Positions 19,578-28,129 of a DNA stretch of 64,000 bases are shown in pieces. Position 1 is the stretch's first letter. Each line of letters begins with the position of its first letter. A model generated the notes under the pieces. It had not been told where the DNA came from and searched no databases. It saw nothing but the letters and a program-made list of their open reading frames with translations. The DNA comes from Paraburkholderia ferrariae NBRC 106233 (GTDB taxonomy: Bacteria; Pseudomonadota; Gammaproteobacteria; Burkholderiales; Burkholderiaceae): the NCBI RefSeq assembly GCF_000685035.1, contig NZ_BAYB01000015.1, positions 62,001-126,000 on the forward strand, given 5' to 3'. A program made the translations under genes and the position numbers.

Positions 19578-19612
19578 GGTGCCGTCGATTCCGGCGTGGC
19601 GGGCCGGTCGTG

Positions 19613-21529
19613 TCAGGCGTCGCGCAGTTCCCGCGCCACCGTTTCGATGACCTCGTCCCACGCGCCGGGCCGGGGCTGGCGCACCAGCCGCGCGCGCGGA
19701 TACCAGGGGCTCGTGTCGGTGCCGGTGAACCAGCGCCAGTCCGCGGCGAACGGCAGCATCAGCCACAGCTTCGCGTGTAGCGCGCCGGCGAGATGCGCGA
19801 TCGAGGTGTCGATCGACACCACGGCGTCGAGGCGTTCGATGACGGCGGCCGTGTCGGCGAAATCGGCGACCTTGCTGCCCGGGCGGTGGATCGAGCGCGC
19901 GTGCGGATGCGCGTCGAGCGCGGCATGCTCGGCGTCGGTCAATTGCGGCTGCAGCACGATCCAGTCGATGCCTTCCAGTGCGAACAGCGGATCGAGCGCG
20001 GCGAGCGGCAGCGAACGGTTCTCCTGCTTCTGGATGCGCCCCGACCACGCAATGCCGATCTTGCGTTTCGCCTGGCCGCCGAGCGAGCCGCGCCACTTGC
20101 GCCGGTAGGCCGCGGGCGCCTGGAGGTAGGGCGTGCGTGCGGGCACGGTGTCGAAGGTCGTGCCGAGTGCAAGCGGCAGCGAGAGCAGCGGGCAGTGCAG
20201 ATCGGCCGCAGGCTGCGGCATACCCTGGGCGATCAGCGTGACGCGGGCGGCCTGCGCGAGCGGTGCGATGAGCGGCAACAGCGCAGGCTGCACTTCCAGC
20301 ACGACGCGCCCGCCCATTTGTGCGACGAGCGGCACGAAGCGGACGAACTGCAGGGTATCGCCGAAACCCTGCTCCGCCTGGATCAGCAGCGTGCGGCCCG
20401 CGAGCGGCTCGCCGCGCCAGCGCGGCAGCCGGTTGGCCTGTGACGCCGGCTGCACGATCTCCGCGGCGCGCCCGACCGGGTCGCGCTCGACCGGGTCGCG
20501 TGCAGCCGCATCGCGTGCGGCCGGATCGAGACGCCATTCGTATTCGGGCAGACCGCGGCGGAAGTCGCCGGTCGTGAGCCAGGCGAGCGCGCGGTTCAGG
20601 TGCGCGGCGGCAAGCTCGGGGCGCACGCGCAGCGCTTCGTCGAATGCGCGCACGGCTGCTTCATGGCGGCCCAGCGCATGATGCGCGGTGCCGAGCGCGA
20701 GCCAGGCGAGCGCGAACTTCGGATCGAGGCCGATGACGTGTTCGAGCGGAGCGACCGCCGCTTCGTGACGGCCCAGCGCGACGAGCGCATTGCCGAGGCC
20801 GAAGAGGGCGGGCGCGAAGCGCGGCTGCAGCGCGAGCGCGGCTTCGAAGGCCGCGACGGCTTGCGCATGGCGCCCGGTTGCATCGAGCGTATTCGCGTAG
20901 TTGAAGTGCGCGGCGACGAAGCGCGGCTGCACGTCGAGCGCCGCGCGGAATTGCGCGAGCGCGCCTTCCGTATCGCCGAGCGCGTTCAGCGACATGCCCA
21001 GGTTGTTGTGCGCGCCGGCATGGCCCGGGCGGATCTTCAAGGCCCGGCGGAACGAATCGGCGGCTTCGGTGTAGCGGCCGAGAGCGTGGTACGCGTTGCC
21101 CAGATTGTTGTGCGAGGAGGCGTCGCCGGGCTGCAGGCGCACGGCGTGGCCGAACGAGAACATGGCGTCTTCGTGACGGCCGAGCACCGCGTAGGCGTTG
21201 CCCAGGTTGTAGTGCGCGAGCGCGAAGGCGGGGGAGAGCGTCAGCGCGTTGCGAAAGCGTTCGACGGCGGCTTCGAGCTGGCCGAGCGCCTTGAGCGCGT
21301 TGCCGAGGTTCAACTGGAGCGCTGCGTCGTCGGGGCGCAGGTCCACCGCGCGGCGCACGAGGTCGGCCGCCTCCGCATGCTGCCCCTGCTGGTGCCGCAG
21401 CACGCCGAGCAGATGCAGCGCATCCACGTGCACCGGGTCGGCGGCGAGCGTCGCGCGGTAACCGCGCTCGGCGTCGTCCAGCCGGCCGTCGCGATGGGCG
21501 GCGTATGCGCGGACAAAAACCTGTTCCAT
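19613..21529 (-). CDS. TPR-repeat protein fused to a GT-B/heptosyltransferase-like domain
   Basis: 638 residues from MEQVFVRAY. About ten tetratricopeptide repeats fill residues 1-360, with the recurrent pattern LxNLGNAxxALGRHEDA. The C-terminal 250 residues resemble family-9/heptosyltransferase-like glycosyltransferase domains: AEQGFGDTLQFVRF, then GIAWSGR and SIDTSIAHLAGAL. Such TPR-glycosyltransferase fusions are often linked to protein or flagellin glycosylation, but the acceptor here is unknown. An earlier ATG at 21568 (MPPLLLSS) with GGAG 9 bases upstream is a real alternative start, adding 13 residues. Confidence 0.82.
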   Translation of the reverse strand: MEQVFVRAYAAHRDGRLDDAERGYRATLAADPVHVDALHLLGVLRHQQGQHAEAADLVRRAVDLRPDDAALQLNLGNALKALGQLEAAVERFRNALTLSPAFALAHYNLGNAYAVLGRHEDAMFSFGHAVRLQPGDASSHNNLGNAYHALGRYTEAADSFRRALKIRPGHAGAHNNLGMSLNALGDTEGALAQFRAALDVQPRFVAAHFNYANTLDATGRHAQAVAAFEAALALQPRFAPALFGLGNALVALGRHEAAVAPLEHVIGLDPKFALAWLALGTAHHALGRHEAAVRAFDEALRVRPELAAAHLNRALAWLTTGDFRRGLPEYEWRLDPAARDAAARDPVERDPVGRAAEIVQPASQANRLPRWRGEPLAGRTLLIQAEQGFGDTLQFVRFVPLVAQMGGRVVLEVQPALLPLIAPLAQAARVTLIAQGMPQPAADLHCPLLSLPLALGTTFDTVPARTPYLQAPAAYRRKWRGSLGGQAKRKIGIAWSGRIQKQENRSLPLAALDPLFALEGIDWIVLQPQLTDAEHAALDAHPHARSIHRPGSKVADFADTAAVIERLDAVVSIDTSIAHLAGALHAKLWLMLPFAADWRWFTGTDTSPWYPRARLVRQPRPGAWDEVIETVARELRDA

Positions 21530-21599
21530 GACCGAAGGGGCAAGACTTGAGAGAAGCAAAGGCGGCATTTTCCCATACTCCGCCGACCTCACTCCGGAC

Positions 21600-21648
21600 T
21601 TGACAAGATTTCTGTAAGCTTATAACGTATGAACACATATTCATATGT
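21600..21648 (+). promoter_or_regulatory. Promoter and SmtB-type zinc operator of the arsR-CDF pair
   Basis: TTGACA at 21600-21605 and TATAAC at 21621-21626 form a sigma-70-like promoter with a short 15-base spacer. Overlapping its downstream part is a 12-2-12 imperfect inverted repeat (21625-21648) centred on TGAA-N6-TTCA (21630-21643), the half-site pattern bound by SmtB/ZiaR/CzrA repressors. Nine of twelve arm positions are symmetric. It lies immediately upstream of the ArsR-family gene, as expected for autoregulation. Confidence 0.8.
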
Positions 21649-21661
21649 TTGATTAAAGATC

Positions 21662-21982
21662 ATGACACCGCTTCTCGACGACGAGCGCGCCGCCCCGCTC
21701 GCCGACCTCTTTCGTCTGCTTGGCGATCCTACGCGCCTGCGCATTGTGCTCGCGTGCGTGCAGGACAGGCTTGCTGTGGGCGCGATCGCCGAGTCGCTCG
21801 GGCTTTCGCCTTCGCTCGTGAGCCACCATCTGCGGCTGTTGCGCGCAGCGCGCATCGTGCGCGCGGAGCGCGAGGGCAAGCAGGTGTTCTATGCCGCGGC
21901 CGACCTGCATATCAGCACGATGCTGGCGGGCATGCTCGAACACGTGAGCGAACCCGCCGGCGAACTGCAGGAGCACGTGTGA
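21662..21982 (+). CDS. ArsR/SmtB-family zinc-responsive repressor
   Basis: 106 residues. A winged-helix repressor: HTH around residues 38-62 (IAESLGLSPSLVSHHLRLL), wing around 66-79. The C-terminal helix carries D81, H83, H94 and E97, exactly the DxH-x10-HxxE spacing of the alpha-5 zinc site of SmtB. The alpha-3N CxC of ArsR/CadC sensors is absent (DRLAVGAIA instead of ELCVCDL), which argues for Zn or Co rather than As or Cd. Its stop overlaps the CDF start by one base (TGATG), so the two are coupled. When metal binds, the repressor should leave the operator just upstream and release exporter expression. Confidence 0.9.
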   Translation: MTPLLDDERAAPLADLFRLLGDPTRLRIVLACVQDRLAVGAIAESLGLSPSLVSHHLRLLRAARIVRAEREGKQVFYAAADLHISTMLAGMLEHVSEPAGELQEHV

Positions 21983-23088
21983 TGAACGACCCGCGCAAAC
22001 CGCGAAGCGCCGCTGAAGAGCGCGAAGACGAGCACGCGCCGGTGTGGCTCGACGACGAGAGCAAACATTCGCACGAGCATGAACACGGCCACGGGCACAG
22101 TCATGGCCACGACCACGAGCAGGGACATGACCACGATCACGGCCCGCAGGCGCACGCGGACCATAGCCACGGTCATGGCCACGGCCACCACCATCATCAC
22201 GCGCCTGTCGCGGGGCAGGGCCGCGCGTTCGCATTGGCCGTCGCGCTGAACGTCACGATCGTGGTCGTGCAGGCGGTGTACGGCGTACTCGCCCATTCGA
22301 CCGCGCTGCTCGCCGACGCGGGTCACAATCTCTCCGACGTCCTGGGCCTGCTGCTGGCCTGGGGCGCGATCTGGCTCACGAAGCGCCGGCCGTCGGCGCG
22401 CTTCACGTTCGGCTTCGGCAGTTCGTCGATCCTGGCCTCGCTCGCCAACGCCGCACTGCTGCTCGTCGCGTGCGGCGTGATCATCGCCGAAGCGATCGGC
22501 CGGCTCGTTTCGCCGGCGCCCGTGGCGGGCCTCGACGTGTTCGTCGTGGCCCTGATCGGCATGGTCGTCAATGGATTCTCGGCGTGGCTCTTCATGCGGG
22601 GCAGCAAGGACGACCTCAACGTGCGCGGCGCCTTCATGCACATGGCCGCCGACGCGGGCGTGTCCGCCGCGGTGGCCGTGAGCGGTCTCGTGATCTACTT
22701 CATGGGCTGGAACTGGATCGACCCGGTCATGAGCATTGCCGTGGTGCTGGTGATCGTCTACGGCACGTGGGGTCTCCTGACCGAGTCGGTGCGGCTCGCG
22801 CTCGCGGCGGTGCCGGCGGGCGTGGACGTGGAGCGCGTCCGCGTGTATCTCGCCGCGCAGGAAGGCGTGACCGATGTGCACGACCTGCACATCTGGGCGC
22901 TCTCCACCACGGGCAACGCATTGAGCGCGCATCTCGTGATGCCTGCCGGCCACCCCGGCGACGCCGTGCTCGACGGCATGGTGGAAGTGCTGCGCGCGCG
23001 CTACGAGATGAAGCACGTCACGCTGCAGGTCGATATGGGAACCTCGGTGCATCGCTGCGCGCTCGATACGGCGCCGCACGCACACTGA
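21982..23088 (+). CDS. Cation diffusion facilitator zinc exporter (ZitB/CzcD-like)
   Basis: 368 residues. The N-terminal 75 are very His-rich, with repeated HGHxH units, a cytoplasmic metal-loading region. Six membrane segments follow. The tetrahedral transport site is visible as HxxxD in helix 2 (AGHNLSD) and HxxxD in helix 5 (HMAAD), the pattern associated with Zn/Cd exporters. The C-terminal CDF cytoplasmic domain includes DVHDLHIWALSTT. It should export Zn2+ in exchange for protons, under control of the coupled upstream repressor. Confidence 0.93.
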   Translation: MNDPRKPRSAAEEREDEHAPVWLDDESKHSHEHEHGHGHSHGHDHEQGHDHDHGPQAHADHSHGHGHGHHHHHAPVAGQGRAFALAVALNVTIVVVQAVYGVLAHSTALLADAGHNLSDVLGLLLAWGAIWLTKRRPSARFTFGFGSSSILASLANAALLLVACGVIIAEAIGRLVSPAPVAGLDVFVVALIGMVVNGFSAWLFMRGSKDDLNVRGAFMHMAADAGVSAAVAVSGLVIYFMGWNWIDPVMSIAVVLVIVYGTWGLLTESVRLALAAVPAGVDVERVRVYLAAQEGVTDVHDLHIWALSTTGNALSAHLVMPAGHPGDAVLDGMVEVLRARYEMKHVTLQVDMGTSVHRCALDTAPHAH

Positions 23089-23190
23089 GACTTATCGAAG
23101 CCCGCGTCGTGCGCCCCATGATGCAACGCGGCGCGGGCGGCCCGATGGCGGGCGTACACTACGGGTCATGTCGGCTGCATGGAGGTCTGC

Positions 23191-24867
23191 ATGACCGTGG
23201 CATCTTCCTCGCCGCCCGTGCTCATTGTCGGCGCGGGACCGACCGGGCTCGCCGCGGCGCTGTCGCTTGCCCGCGCGCGCATTCCGGTTCGTTTGATCGA
23301 TCGCGCGCACGAGCCCGGGCGCCATTCGCGCGCCATCGGCATTCAGGCGCGCACGCTCGAACTCTTCGAGCAGCATCGCATCGTCGAGCCGTTTCTCGAA
23401 CTCGGCCATCGCGCTCACGTCGCGAATCTCTATTCGAACGGGCAGCGCCGCGCGCGGCTCGATTTCGATCCGCTCCTCACGCGCTATCCCTATCTGCTCT
23501 TTCTCGATCAGACCGTGACCGAACGCATCCTCACGGAGCATCTCGCGACGCTGGGTGTCGAGATCGAGCGCGGCTGCGAGCTGCTGGAGCTCACCCAGGG
23601 GGCGGCGGGCGTAAGTGCCGAGGTGCGCGGCGCGAGCGGCCGCGTCGAGTCCATTCGCAGCGTGTATCTGATCGCGGCCGACGGCGCGCACAGCACCGTG
23701 CGCCACAAGCTCGCGATGAAGTTCGACGGCGAGACGCTCGCGCAGTCCTTCCTGCTTGCCGACGTGGCGGCCTCCACGCCCTGGCCCGAAGACGAGTTCC
23801 ACATGTTTGCCTCGGCCGACGGCCTTGCCGCGCTGTTCCCGTTCGGCGAGGGGCGCTGGCGCCTGATCGCCGACCACAAGGCCATGCTGCCCGCGGCGCC
23901 GGAGGGCGCGGTGCCGGTGCCGACGTTCGAGGAATGCCGCGCGATTGTCGCGCAGCGTGTGCATCACCCGGTTTCGCTCGCGCAGATGGGCTGGTCTTCC
24001 TATTTCGGCGTGAACAGCCGGATGGTGCGGCAACTGCGCATGGAGCGCATTTTCTTCGCGGGCGACGCCGCGCACGTGCATAGCCCCGCGGGCGCGCAGG
24101 GCATGAACACCGGCATTCAGGAGGCGTTCAATCTGGGCTGGAAGCTCGCGCGCGTCCTCACGGGCGGCGCGCCCGAGCGCCTGCTCGACACCTACCACGC
24201 GGAGCGCCATCCGATCGAGCGGCTCGTGTTGCAGCAGACGAGTTTCATGACCCAACTGGCCGAGGCCGATCACGGTCCGATGAAGCTGCTGCGCGAACGG
24301 GTGATGCCGACGCTGGCCGCCCTCGGGCCGTTGCGCGACGCCGCGCGCCAGGCGATCAGCGAACTGTCGATCCAGTACCGGCGCAGCCCGCTCACGCTCG
24401 AACGCTTGCTGGACGGTGGCCCGCGCGCGGGGGAGCGCGCACCGGACGCGCTGGTGCGCGTGCTGGACGGGCCGCTCGGCAAGGCGCCCGGCAAGGGGCG
24501 GATTTTCGATCTGCTCGATCCGGCGAGCTTCTCGCTGCTTTTGCTGGTCGATGAGGACGGCAAGCACGCGGGGGAGAACGGCGACGCCGCCCTCCAGCGT
24601 CTCGTCGATGCGCTCGAACGGTTGCTGCCGCAGGCGCTGCGCGTCTGGCGGCTCACCGACGCCCCGGATGGCGACACGACGCCCGAGGGCGAGGGGGCGC
24701 CGCCGCTGGCCGAATCGTATGGGCGCACGCGGCCCGCGTTTTATCTCGTGCGGCCGGACGGCTATCTCTGCGCGCGCGGCCGGCCGTCGTCCGATCTGAA
24801 CGCGCTGCTGCGCCATTGCGAGGCGTGGTTCGTGCCGAACGGCACGGCTCAGGGGAACACCGCCTGA
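23191..24867 (+). CDS. FAD-dependent aromatic-ring monooxygenase (PheA/TfdB family)
   Basis: 558 residues. The FAD dinucleotide fold GAGPTGLAAAL is near residue 12, the DG motif AADGAHSTVR near 165, and the second FAD motif FAGDAAHVHSPAGAQGMN near 290. The C-terminal 150 residues form the thioredoxin-like domain of this family. It hydroxylates an aromatic or polyketide-like substrate with NAD(P)H and O2; the substrate cannot be read. The start is the ATG at 23191, which has GGAGG 6 bases upstream. It converges on fdsD with a 41-base gap and has no obvious pathway partners. Confidence 0.88.
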   Translation: MTVASSSPPVLIVGAGPTGLAAALSLARARIPVRLIDRAHEPGRHSRAIGIQARTLELFEQHRIVEPFLELGHRAHVANLYSNGQRRARLDFDPLLTRYPYLLFLDQTVTERILTEHLATLGVEIERGCELLELTQGAAGVSAEVRGASGRVESIRSVYLIAADGAHSTVRHKLAMKFDGETLAQSFLLADVAASTPWPEDEFHMFASADGLAALFPFGEGRWRLIADHKAMLPAAPEGAVPVPTFEECRAIVAQRVHHPVSLAQMGWSSYFGVNSRMVRQLRMERIFFAGDAAHVHSPAGAQGMNTGIQEAFNLGWKLARVLTGGAPERLLDTYHAERHPIERLVLQQTSFMTQLAEADHGPMKLLRERVMPTLAALGPLRDAARQAISELSIQYRRSPLTLERLLDGGPRAGERAPDALVRVLDGPLGKAPGKGRIFDLLDPASFSLLLLVDEDGKHAGENGDAALQRLVDALERLLPQALRVWRLTDAPDGDTTPEGEGAPPLAESYGRTRPAFYLVRPDGYLCARGRPSSDLNALLRHCEAWFVPNGTAQGNTA

Positions 24868-24908
24868 CGTGCCAGGCAGCGTGTCCCGTGTTCCATGCCC
24901 CGTGCGGC

Positions 24909-25151
24909 TCAGGCCACCGCTGCGGGCGTGAGCGACTCGCGATGCTTCGTCAGCGCGGCGTACACGATCTCCGAAAAGCCGGCCTGCGCCGCATCGCCAT
25001 CGAGTTCCGCCAGCAGCACGCGCCGCATGCGCGGCTCCCAGAAGCGCCGGATGTGATCGGCGATGCCCGTGAGCGCTTCCTCGCGGTCGGGCAGCGAATC
25101 GAAGAACAGGCCGATCTGGTTGGCCATTTCGATCAGATGGTCGGCTTTCAT
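24909..25151 (-). CDS. fdsD: Formate dehydrogenase subunit delta
   Basis: 80 residues with the typical FdsD start MKADHLIEMANQIGLFF and RFWEPRMRR in the middle. FdsD is a small accessory/structural subunit of the soluble NAD-linked Mo formate dehydrogenase. It begins 4 bases after the fdsA stop, the last gene of the fds operon here. In the Cupriavidus operon fdsC lies between fdsA and fdsD; it is absent here. Confidence 0.9.
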   Translation of the reverse strand: MKADHLIEMANQIGLFFDSLPDREEALTGIADHIRRFWEPRMRRVLLAELDGDAAQAGFSEIVYAALTKHRESLTPAAVA

Positions 25152-25155
25152 GGCG

Positions 25156-28116
25156 TCATTTCCCCCCGCCCGTCACGCTTGTCATGCCCGTCACGTTTGC
25201 CTCGGCGCGTTTCTGGTGCAGGTCGAGCTGTTCGGTGTTGAAGCGCGAGTACTCGCGCTGCCACTCCGAAGGCTGTTGCACGTGGCTCACCTGCACCGCC
25301 GTCACCTTGTACTCGGGGCAGTTGGTCGCCCAGTCGGAGGACTCGGTGGTGATCACGTTCGCCCCCGACTCCGGGAAGTGGAAGGTCGTGTACACCACGC
25401 CCGGCTGCATGCGCGTGCTGACCTTCGCGCGCAGCACCGTCTGCCCGGCGCGCGATTCGATGCCCACCCAGTCGCCGTCGCGAATGCCGCGGTCTTCGGC
25501 ATCGACGGGATGAATCTCGAGGCGGTCCTCCTCGTGCCAGCGCGAGTTCTCGGTGCGGCGCGTCTGCGCGCCCACGTTGTACTGCGAGAGGATGCGCCCC
25601 GTCGTGAGCAGCAGCGGGTAGCGTCGCGTGACCTTCTCGGGCGTGGCGATGAACTTCGTGATCACGAACTTGCCCTTGCCGCGCACGAAGGCGTCCACGT
25701 GCATGATCGGCGTGCCTTCCGGCGCGGTCTCGTTGCACGGCCACTGGATGCTGCCCAGCTCGTCGAGGCGCGCGTAGGAGACACCGTGGAAGGTGGGGGT
25801 GAGGCGCGCGATCTCGTCCATGATCTGTGACGGATGCGTATAGCGCATCTCGTAGCCGAGCGCGCGGGCCAGCAGGATCGTGACTTCCCAGTCCGCGTAG
25901 CCCGCCGCCGGCGGCATCACCTTGCGCACGCGCGAGATGCGGCGCTCCGCGTTGGTGAAGGTGCCGTCCTTTTCGAGGAACGACGAACCCGGCAGCAGCA
26001 CGTGCGCGTACTTCGCCGTTTCGTTCAGGAAGATGTCCTGCACGACGATGCATTCCATCGCCGAAAGCGCGGCCGCGACGTGCTGGGTGTTCGGGTCGGA
26101 CTGGACGATGTCTTCGCCCTGGCAGTAAAGGCCCATGAAGCTGCCGTCCAGCGCCGCTTCGAACATGTTCGGGATGCGCAGGCCGGGTTCGGATTGCAGT
26201 GCGACGTTCCAGGCGTCTTCGAAGAGGCTGCGCGTCGTGGCGTCGCTCACGTGCCGATAGCCGGGCAATTCGTGCGGGAACGAGCCCATGTCGCACGAGC
26301 CCTGCACGTTGTTCTGGCCGCGCAGCGGATTCACGCCCACGCCTTCGCGGCCGACGTTGCCGGTCGCCATCGCGAGGTTGGCGATGCCCATCACCATCGT
26401 CGAGCCCTGCGCGTGTTCCGTGACGCCCAGGCCGTAGTAGATCGCGGCGTTGCCGCCGGTGGCGTAAAGCCGCGCGGCTTCGCGCACCCACTGCGCGGGC
26501 ACGCCGGTGACCGCTTCGCTCGCTTCGGGCGAGTTCTCCGGCAGCGCGACGAAATCGCGCCATTGCTCGAAGGCGCGCGTTTCGCAGCGCTCGGCCACGA
26601 ACGCCTCGTTGACGAGCCCTTCGGCGACGATCACGTGCGCGAGCGCATTGACGACGGCGACGTTCGTGCCGGGGCGCAGTTGCAGGTGATGCTCGGCCTG
26701 CACGTGAGGCGTATCGACGATATCGATGCGGCGCGGATCGACCACGATCAGCTTCGCGCCCTGGCGCACGCGGCGCTTCAGGCGCGAGCCGAACACCGGA
26801 TGGCCGTCGGTGGGATTGGCGCCGATCACCATGATGACGTCGGCGTGATCGACCGACGCGAAGGTCTGCGTACCCGCCGATTCGCCGAGCGTGGTCTTCA
26901 GGCCGTAGCCCGTGGGCGAGTGGCACACGCGTGCGCAGGTATCGACGTTGTTGTTGCCGAACGCCGCGCGCACGAGCTTCTGCACGAGATAGGTTTCCTC
27001 GTTCGTGCAGCGCGACGAGGTGATGCCGCCGATCGAGTCGCGGCCATACTTGTCCTGGATGCGGCGGAACTCGCTCGCGGCGTACTGGATCGCTTCGTCC
27101 CAGCTGACTTCGCGCCACGGATCGGTGATCTTCGCGCGGATCATCGGCTTCCTGATGCGGTCCTTGTGCGTGGCGTAGCCCCAGGCGAAGCGGCCTTTCA
27201 CGCAGGCATGGCCCTCGTTGGCCTGGCCGTTGCGGTGTGGCACCATGCGCACGACCTGGCTGCCCTTCATTTCGGCCTTGAACGAGCAGCCCACGCCGCA
27301 ATAGGCGCAGGTGGTGACGACCGAGTGCTCCGCCTGGCCGAGCATGACCACGCTCTTTTCCTGCAGCGTCGCGGTGGGACACGCGGCCACGCACGCGCCG
27401 CACGAGACGCACTCCGATTCCATGAACGGCTCGTTCATGCCCGCCGCCACGCGCGACTCGAATCCGCGTCCCGCGATCGTCAGCGCGAACGTGCCCTGCG
27501 TTTCTTCGCAGGCGCGCACGCAGCGATTGCAGACAATGCACTTCGAGGGATCGTAGGTGAAGTACGGGTTCGACTCGTCTTTCTTGTTGTCGAGGTGACT
27601 GGCGCCGTCGAAGCCGTAGCGCACTTCGCGCAGGCCGGTCACGCCGGCCATGTCCTGCAGTTCGCAGTCGCCGTTGGCGGGGCAGGTGAGGCAGTCGAGC
27701 GGGTGATCGGAGATGTAGAGCTCCATCACGTTGCGGCGCAGATGCTGCAGGCGGTCGGTTTGCGTGCGCACCTTCATGCCGGCTTCGACGGGCGTCGTGC
27801 ACGAGGCCGGATAGCCGCGGCGGCCTTCGATTTCGACGAGACACAGCCGGCACGAGCCGAACGGTTCGAGCGAGTCGGTGGCGCAGAGCTTCGGCACGTG
27901 CACGCCGGCTTCGATCGCGGCGCGCATGACGGAGGTGCCGGCGGGCACGGTCACGGCCTCGCCGTCGATTTCGAGCGTGACGTCGACGTCGGCGTGGCGC
28001 AGCGGCGTGCCGTAGTCGGTGTCGTCGAAGGGCGAGCGTTGTTTCATGGCCTGGGACTTGCAACTGCAGTTGCCGGAGCCGCAGCCACCGGCGTTGGACA
28101 TAAGCGCATCGGACAT
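25156..28116 (-). CDS. fdsA: NAD-dependent formate dehydrogenase, Mo-containing alpha subunit
   Basis: 986 residues. Oxidises formate to CO2 at a bis-MGD molybdenum centre. Order of domains: a Cys/Gly-rich N-terminal tail (about residues 10-20), a [2Fe-2S] domain with CATDSLEPFGSCRLC, a His-Cys3 cluster region, two [4Fe-4S] motifs (CIVCNRCVRAC and CVSCGACVAAC), the catalytic-domain cluster (CAYCGVGC), then the Mo domain. The Mo ligand is C398 with the essential neighbour H399 (VCHSPTG). The ATG at 28116 has AAGGA 6 bases upstream; an earlier in-frame start overlaps fdsB. It follows fdsB by 13 bases. Confidence 0.95.
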   Translation of the reverse strand: MSDALMSNAGGCGSGNCSCKSQAMKQRSPFDDTDYGTPLRHADVDVTLEIDGEAVTVPAGTSVMRAAIEAGVHVPKLCATDSLEPFGSCRLCLVEIEGRRGYPASCTTPVEAGMKVRTQTDRLQHLRRNVMELYISDHPLDCLTCPANGDCELQDMAGVTGLREVRYGFDGASHLDNKKDESNPYFTYDPSKCIVCNRCVRACEETQGTFALTIAGRGFESRVAAGMNEPFMESECVSCGACVAACPTATLQEKSVVMLGQAEHSVVTTCAYCGVGCSFKAEMKGSQVVRMVPHRNGQANEGHACVKGRFAWGYATHKDRIRKPMIRAKITDPWREVSWDEAIQYAASEFRRIQDKYGRDSIGGITSSRCTNEETYLVQKLVRAAFGNNNVDTCARVCHSPTGYGLKTTLGESAGTQTFASVDHADVIMVIGANPTDGHPVFGSRLKRRVRQGAKLIVVDPRRIDIVDTPHVQAEHHLQLRPGTNVAVVNALAHVIVAEGLVNEAFVAERCETRAFEQWRDFVALPENSPEASEAVTGVPAQWVREAARLYATGGNAAIYYGLGVTEHAQGSTMVMGIANLAMATGNVGREGVGVNPLRGQNNVQGSCDMGSFPHELPGYRHVSDATTRSLFEDAWNVALQSEPGLRIPNMFEAALDGSFMGLYCQGEDIVQSDPNTQHVAAALSAMECIVVQDIFLNETAKYAHVLLPGSSFLEKDGTFTNAERRISRVRKVMPPAAGYADWEVTILLARALGYEMRYTHPSQIMDEIARLTPTFHGVSYARLDELGSIQWPCNETAPEGTPIMHVDAFVRGKGKFVITKFIATPEKVTRRYPLLLTTGRILSQYNVGAQTRRTENSRWHEEDRLEIHPVDAEDRGIRDGDWVGIESRAGQTVLRAKVSTRMQPGVVYTTFHFPESGANVITTESSDWATNCPEYKVTAVQVSHVQQPSEWQREYSRFNTEQLDLHQKRAEANVTGMTSVTGGGK

Positions 28117-28129
28117 GCTGGTTCCTTGT

